A DNA stretch of 6,372 nt from contig JANTGQ010000083.1 of NCBI GenBank assembly GCA_024762845.1, forward strand, positions 1 through 6,372, written 5' to 3'. Below, piece after piece: positions 5,028-6,372 of the stretch; the first letter of the stretch is position 1; every line of letters starts with the position of its first letter. The notes below the pieces were generated by a model. That model was not told where the DNA came from. It did no database searches and worked only from the letters and a program-made list of their open reading frames with translations. The DNA is from Nitratifractor sp. GTDB taxonomy: Bacteria > Campylobacterota > Campylobacteria > Campylobacterales > Sulfurovaceae. Both the position numbers and the translations under genes were made by a program.

Positions 5028-6372
5028 TATTAAAAAAATTTTTGACTCTCTTTATGCTTTTTGGATTTACAGCACTTATGGCTGCAGGTGCCGATTTAGG
5101 TAGTGGAACAAAGGCAGAAGAGCTAAATGTTCCAGCAATTGTGATGTTCTTTATTTTTGTTGCAGGTACCCTGTTTATAACATACTGGGCGGCAAAAAGA
5201 ACAAAATCGGCAAAAGACTTTTATGCTGCAGGTGGCGGGATAACCGGTGTACAAAATGGTACAGCAATTGCGGGTGACTATATGTCGGCAGCATCTTTCT
5301 TGGGGATTACCGGAATGGTTTACCTTAAGGGGTATGATGGGCTTATCTTCTCAATTGGTTTCCTTGTTGGGTGGCCTGTGATTTTGTTTATGATCTCTGA
5401 GCAGTTAAGAAACCTTGGTAAGTATACTTTTGCAGATGTTACATCGTACCGCCTAAAGCAGAAGCAGGTTCGTATATTGGCAGCTTTGGGGTCGATTTCG
5501 GTTGTTATTTTGTACCTGATTGCCCAAATGGTTGGGGCAGGAAAACTGATAGAGATTTTGTTTGGACTCGATTATGAGTTTGCTGTTGTGCTTGTTGGTG
5601 CACTTATGGTAGCATATGTGGCGTTTGGTGGTATGTTAGCGACAACATGGGTGCAGATTATTAAAGCAGTTTTACTACTTGCTGGTTCGACATTTATGAC
5701 CATTATGGTAATGGCGCACTTTGGGTTTGATTTTGACGAGCTCTTTAGACAGGCAGTGCAGGTGCACCCAAAAGGAGAGGCGATTATGAGCCCTGGCGGA
5801 TTGGTATCTGACCCTATATCTGCAATCTCTTTGGGGATTGCGTTAATGTTTGGTACAGCTGGATTACCGCATATTCTGATGAGGTTCTTTACAGTTTCTG
5901 ACTCGAAAGAGGCAAGAAAGTCTGTATTTGTGGCAACCGGGCTTATTGGGTATTTCTATATCTTGACATTTATTATGGGCTTTGGTGCAATTGTCTTGGT
6001 ACTTGGTGCAGAGGGTGGTACCTACCTTGCAGCAGATGGGCATACGCTTAAAGGAATGAACAACATGGCAGCGGTATGGTTGGCACACGCAGTTGGTGGG
6101 GATTATTTCTTAGGGTTTATCTCTGCAGTTGCTTTTGCTACGATTTTGGCAGTTGTATCCGGGCTTACTTTGGCAGGGGCAAGTGCCATTTCACATGACC
6201 TCTATGCAAACGCTTTTGCAACAGGAAAGGTAGATGAGAAAAAAGAGATGAGAGTATCGAAAATTGCTACACTCTTTATTGGAATTGCGGCAATTATTTT
6301 TGGTATCGCATTTGAGACGCAAAACATCGCCTTTGTGGTTGCGCTTGCATTTACTATTGCGGCGTCGGCGAA
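5024..6372 (+). CDS. actP: Cation/acetate symporter ActP (SSF family), 3' end beyond the window
   Basis: This is a sodium:solute symporter of the acetate (ActP) subgroup that imports acetate and related short carboxylates with a cation. The 449 visible residues run to the window edge without a stop; E. coli ActP is about 549 residues, so roughly the last 100 are missing. Residues 1-21 are a hydrophobic signal-like start ending MAAGA. Family landmarks in order: DFYAAGGGITGVQNG (65-79), GDYMSAASFLGI (84-95), YLKGYDGL (100-107), GKYTFADV (132-139), the FGGMLATTWVQ signature (201-211), GTAGLPHILMRFFTV (277-291) and the sodium-site helix ending LTLAGASAISHDLY (381-394). The ATG at 5024 overlaps the stop of yjcH and follows AAGGAG (5013-5018), so it depends on translation of the upstream gene or restarts beside it. 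The neighbouring sensor pair probably controls it. The frame is intact throughout. Confidence 0.96.
   Translation, partial: MILKKFLTLFMLFGFTALMAAGADLGSGTKAEELNVPAIVMFFIFVAGTLFITYWAAKRTKSAKDFYAAGGGITGVQNGTAIAGDYMSAASFLGITGMVYLKGYDGLIFSIGFLVGWPVILFMISEQLRNLGKYTFADVTSYRLKQKQVRILAALGSISVVILYLIAQMVGAGKLIEILFGLDYEFAVVLVGALMVAYVAFGGMLATTWVQIIKAVLLLAGSTFMTIMVMAHFGFDFDELFRQAVQVHPKGEAIMSPGGLVSDPISAISLGIALMFGTAGLPHILMRFFTVSDSKEARKSVFVATGLIGYFYILTFIMGFGAIVLVLGAEGGTYLAADGHTLKGMNNMAAVWLAHAVGGDYFLGFISAVAFATILAVVSGLTLAGASAISHDLYANAFATGKVDEKKEMRVSKIATLFIGIAAIIFGIAFETQNIAFVVALAFTIAASA

Noticed and set aside
5864..6088. Minus-strand cysteine- and histidine-containing frame inside actP
   Set aside because: It is antisense to conserved transporter sequence. 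The Cys/His content comes from the complement of common codons, and no zinc-finger spacing is convincing.
1..6372. CRISPR arrays, tRNA or rRNA genes, intact insertion sequences
   Set aside because: No regularly spaced repeats, no cloverleaf-like segments and no intact transposase were found on either strand.

Overview
The window looks like a piece of a low-GC Campylobacterota (Epsilonproteobacteria) chromosome, probably a Sulfurimonas/Sulfurovum-type bacterium. This rests on the A+T-rich, lysine-rich coding style, a secreted Sel1-repeat protein with paired cysteines of the Helicobacter Hcp type, and the style of the histidine kinase. It is inference from family resemblance; no marker gene in the window proves it.

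Region 1 (1-703) holds no intact gene that I can support. It carries two mobile-element relics: a 166-bp imperfect palindrome with 21-bp terminal inverted repeats (11-176, MITE-like), and the decayed C-terminal half of a REP-associated/IS200-like tyrosine transposase on the minus strand (253 to about 466), with a frameshift near 383-391. The open frame on the plus strand across this area is only the antisense of that relic.

Region 2 (about 635-1742) has a probable promoter, an exported Sel1-like repeat protein with six CX7C pairs (704-1369), and a 64-residue two-helix membrane protein (1404-1598). The stop codon of the small gene runs directly into a short inverted repeat (1598-1662) that shares its first 11 bases with the end of the 166-bp palindrome. 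The minus strand then carries a stand-alone HAD-family protein of the 'soluble P-type ATPase' type (1743-2213).

Region 3 (2214-6372) reads as one functional module in one direction: a membrane histidine kinase with a periplasmic Cache domain (2358-3971), an OmpR-family response regulator overlapping it by 4 bp (3968-4615), a 94-bp gap, a DUF485/YjcH small membrane protein (4710-5027), and the acetate/Na+ symporter ActP (5024 to the right edge, incomplete), again overlapping by 4 bp. The gap contains an exact 8-bp direct repeat with an 11-bp period, placed where a -35 element would lie in front of a good -10. That is the layout expected of an OmpR/PhoB-class activator site. The simplest reading is that the kinase senses a small carboxylate such as acetate, and its regulator switches on the uptake operon next door. 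The kinase lacks a recognisable DxGxG (G1) motif in its ATP-binding domain, which makes its signalling mode worth checking.
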